Assembly (NCBI RefSeq): GCF_035918015.1
Contig: NZ_CP109132.1
Coordinates: 4,216,001-4,280,000 of the forward strand
Direction: 5' to 3'
Source of the DNA: Streptomyces sp. NBC_01754
GTDB lineage: Bacteria; Actinomycetota; Actinomycetes; Streptomycetales; Streptomycetaceae
DNA length: 64,000 bases
Part shown: piece by piece, positions 62,764-64,000 of the stretch
Layout of the letters: each line of letters begins with the position of its first letter
Position numbering within the stretch: the first letter of the stretch is position 1
Translations under genes and position numbers: made by a program
Notes under the pieces: generated by a model
What the model was told of the DNA's origin: nothing
Seen by the model: only the letters and a program-made list of their open reading frames with translations
Databases searched by the model: none

Positions 62764-64000
62764 TCAGCCGAGCCAGGCGCCCTCGGACTCCAGGTAGGCG
62801 CGCAACTTACGGACGTCGAGGTCACGCGGGGCGAGAGCGTCGTCGAGGGCCTGGGCGGCGGCCGAGCCCGCGGCCTGTCCCATGGCGAAGCACGGACCGG
62901 CCACCCGGGCGGCGGACTGACCGGTGTGGGTCATCGACGCGCAACGGCCGGCGACCAGCAGGTTGTCGACCCGCTGCGGCACCAGCATGCGGTAGGGGAG
63001 CTGGTTGTAGCCCCGGGGGTCGTCCCCGTACGGCCAGCGGATCTCGACGTCGCCGTGCACATGGGCCTCCACCGGCCAGCCGTTGACGCCGATGGAGTCC
63101 TCGAAGTCGGCGCAGCCGAGGACGTCCTCTTCGGTCAGCTGGTAGGAGCCGAGCACGCGGCGGGTCTCCCGTACACCGATCTCGGGGCCGATGTCGACGA
63201 TGTAGGAGCGGTCGAAGCCCGGCAGTTCGGACTTGATGAAGCCGAACACCTCGGCGGCCTGCCGCCGTCCGTCGATCTCACCCTTGGTCAGCGCCCAGAC
63301 GTCCGTACCGTCCAGCGCGGTGCCGTCGTCGGCGCGCAGCTGGGTGGCGTTGGCCCGCCACTCGATGTCGTCGCGCTGCGGCCGCACGATGGCGCCGCGG
63401 CGCGGGAAGGCAGGCCGTCCGGCCGCGACCGCCGCGTCCATCAGACGGGGCAGGATCTTCCACGCGGGACCGGCCGCGGCGGCGTCCACGGCGTTGATGC
63501 GGAACAGCGTCGACGGGTAGATCATCTCGTCCGGGGCGGACTTCTCGTACGGGGCCCCGGCCCAGTACGCCAGGTCGGCGTCGCCCGAGCAGTCGACGAA
63601 CATGCCGGCACGCAGCGCGAACCGTCCCGACTTCGACTCCAGGACCACGGTGTCTATGTGACTGTCGTCGCGCATGGTGAGTCCCACGGCGAAGGCGTGG
63701 AAGAGCAGTTCGGCGCCGGAGGCGAGCACGAGGTCGTCGGCCGCCATCCGGTAGGCGGGGATGTCGTAGGCCTGGGCCATGACGCGGTCCCCGAAGGACA
63801 GGTGCGCCGCGCGCAGACCGTCGTATCCGGTGATCCGGTCCAGGAGTTCGTCGGCGTAGCCACGTGTGGTGCGCCGGTGCTCGCCGTGCACGTTGGAGTG
63901 CAGTCCGCAGAAGGTGCTCAGGCCGCCGCCGGTGCCGGCGCCGCCCAGGAAACCGCTCTTCTCGACGAGCAGGGTGCGCTTGCCGGCCCGGCCCGCCGCG
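62764..64000 (-). CDS. FAD-dependent oxidoreductase, N-terminus beyond the window
   Basis: At least 411 codons are visible; the 5' end, with the GxGxxG dinucleotide loop, is outside. The open frame reaches the edge through LLVEKSGFLGGAGTGGGLST. Internal motifs FVDCSGDADLAYWAG and the C-terminal LLVAGRCASMTHTGQSAARV, then GQAAGSAAAQAL, are typical of the FAD_oxidored family. Presumably first or early in the AcnX operon, 105 bp before the lipoprotein gene. Confidence 0.85.
   Translation of the reverse strand, partial: AAGRAGKRTLLVEKSGFLGGAGTGGGLSTFCGLHSNVHGEHRRTTRGYADELLDRITGYDGLRAAHLSFGDRVMAQAYDIPAYRMAADDLVLASGAELLFHAFAVGLTMRDDSHIDTVVLESKSGRFALRAGMFVDCSGDADLAYWAGAPYEKSAPDEMIYPSTLFRINAVDAAAAGPAWKILPRLMDAAVAAGRPAFPRRGAIVRPQRDDIEWRANATQLRADDGTALDGTDVWALTKGEIDGRRQAAEVFGFIKSELPGFDRSYIVDIGPEIGVRETRRVLGSYQLTEEDVLGCADFEDSIGVNGWPVEAHVHGDVEIRWPYGDDPRGYNQLPYRMLVPQRVDNLLVAGRCASMTHTGQSAARVAGPCFAMGQAAGSAAAQALDDALAPRDLDVRKLRAYLESEGAWLG

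Overview
The window is high-GC actinobacterial DNA, most likely a Streptomyces chromosome. It carries a cysS-rlmB-DoxX-nucleotidyltransferase-msiK-tRNA-Thr(TGT) block of the kind found in streptomycetes, a complete pca (protocatechuate) operon and a secondary-metabolism-style ROK/ABC sugar locus. Start codons are often GTG or TTG, and many neighbouring genes overlap by 1-8 nt.

Layout. (1) 1-7827 is core chromosome: cysS, rlmB, a DoxX membrane protein, a sugar-nucleotide-type nucleotidyltransferase, a secreted protein, msiK and tRNA-Thr. (2) 7786-38488 is a 30.7-kb integrated mobilizable element inserted in the 3' half of the tRNA gene. A perfect 129-bp direct repeat marks both ends, and each end carries a pair of putative integrase arm sites. 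Next to attL lie a broken integrase, an XRE regulator, an excisionase-like protein, a DUF3631 ATPase, a DUF2637 membrane protein, a candidate oriT, MobC and a relaxase. The cargo is (a) a compact cluster of nucleotide/phosphate-handling enzymes around a radical SAM protein (15.9-21.7 kb), (b) a Septu-like ATPase/HNH pair and (c) a type I restriction-modification operon hsdM-hsdS-hsdR. Five insertion sequences, all with exact target-site duplications, sit in ptuA (two), hsdR (two) and hsdM (one). Removing each IS plus one target copy restores a continuous frame of 457, 1081 and 547 codons; ptuA then still holds one in-frame TAG. (3) 38489-64000 is chromosome again: a membrane protein/small protein pair, transposase debris, a ROK-regulated ABC uptake operon with a kinase, a dehydrogenase and a transketolase, a double-IclR regulator divergent from pcaIJFHGBL, and an opposing AcnX-centred catabolic operon that runs off the right edge.

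How the parts work together. The frc-like operon appears to import a sugar or polyol, phosphorylate and oxidise it, and feed it to the pentose phosphate pathway. The pca operon takes protocatechuate to acetyl-CoA and succinyl-CoA. The AcnX operon has a lipoprotein receptor, an FAD oxidoreductase, a hydrolase, both AcnX subunits and an SDR, and looks like a catabolic route for an unidentified organic acid. The element seems to be a trapped relic: its recombinase is doubly broken and its two defence systems are disabled by transposons, while the mobilization genes and the radical SAM cluster look intact. That cluster, with a regulator motif repeated at two of its promoters, is the best candidate for an undescribed system.
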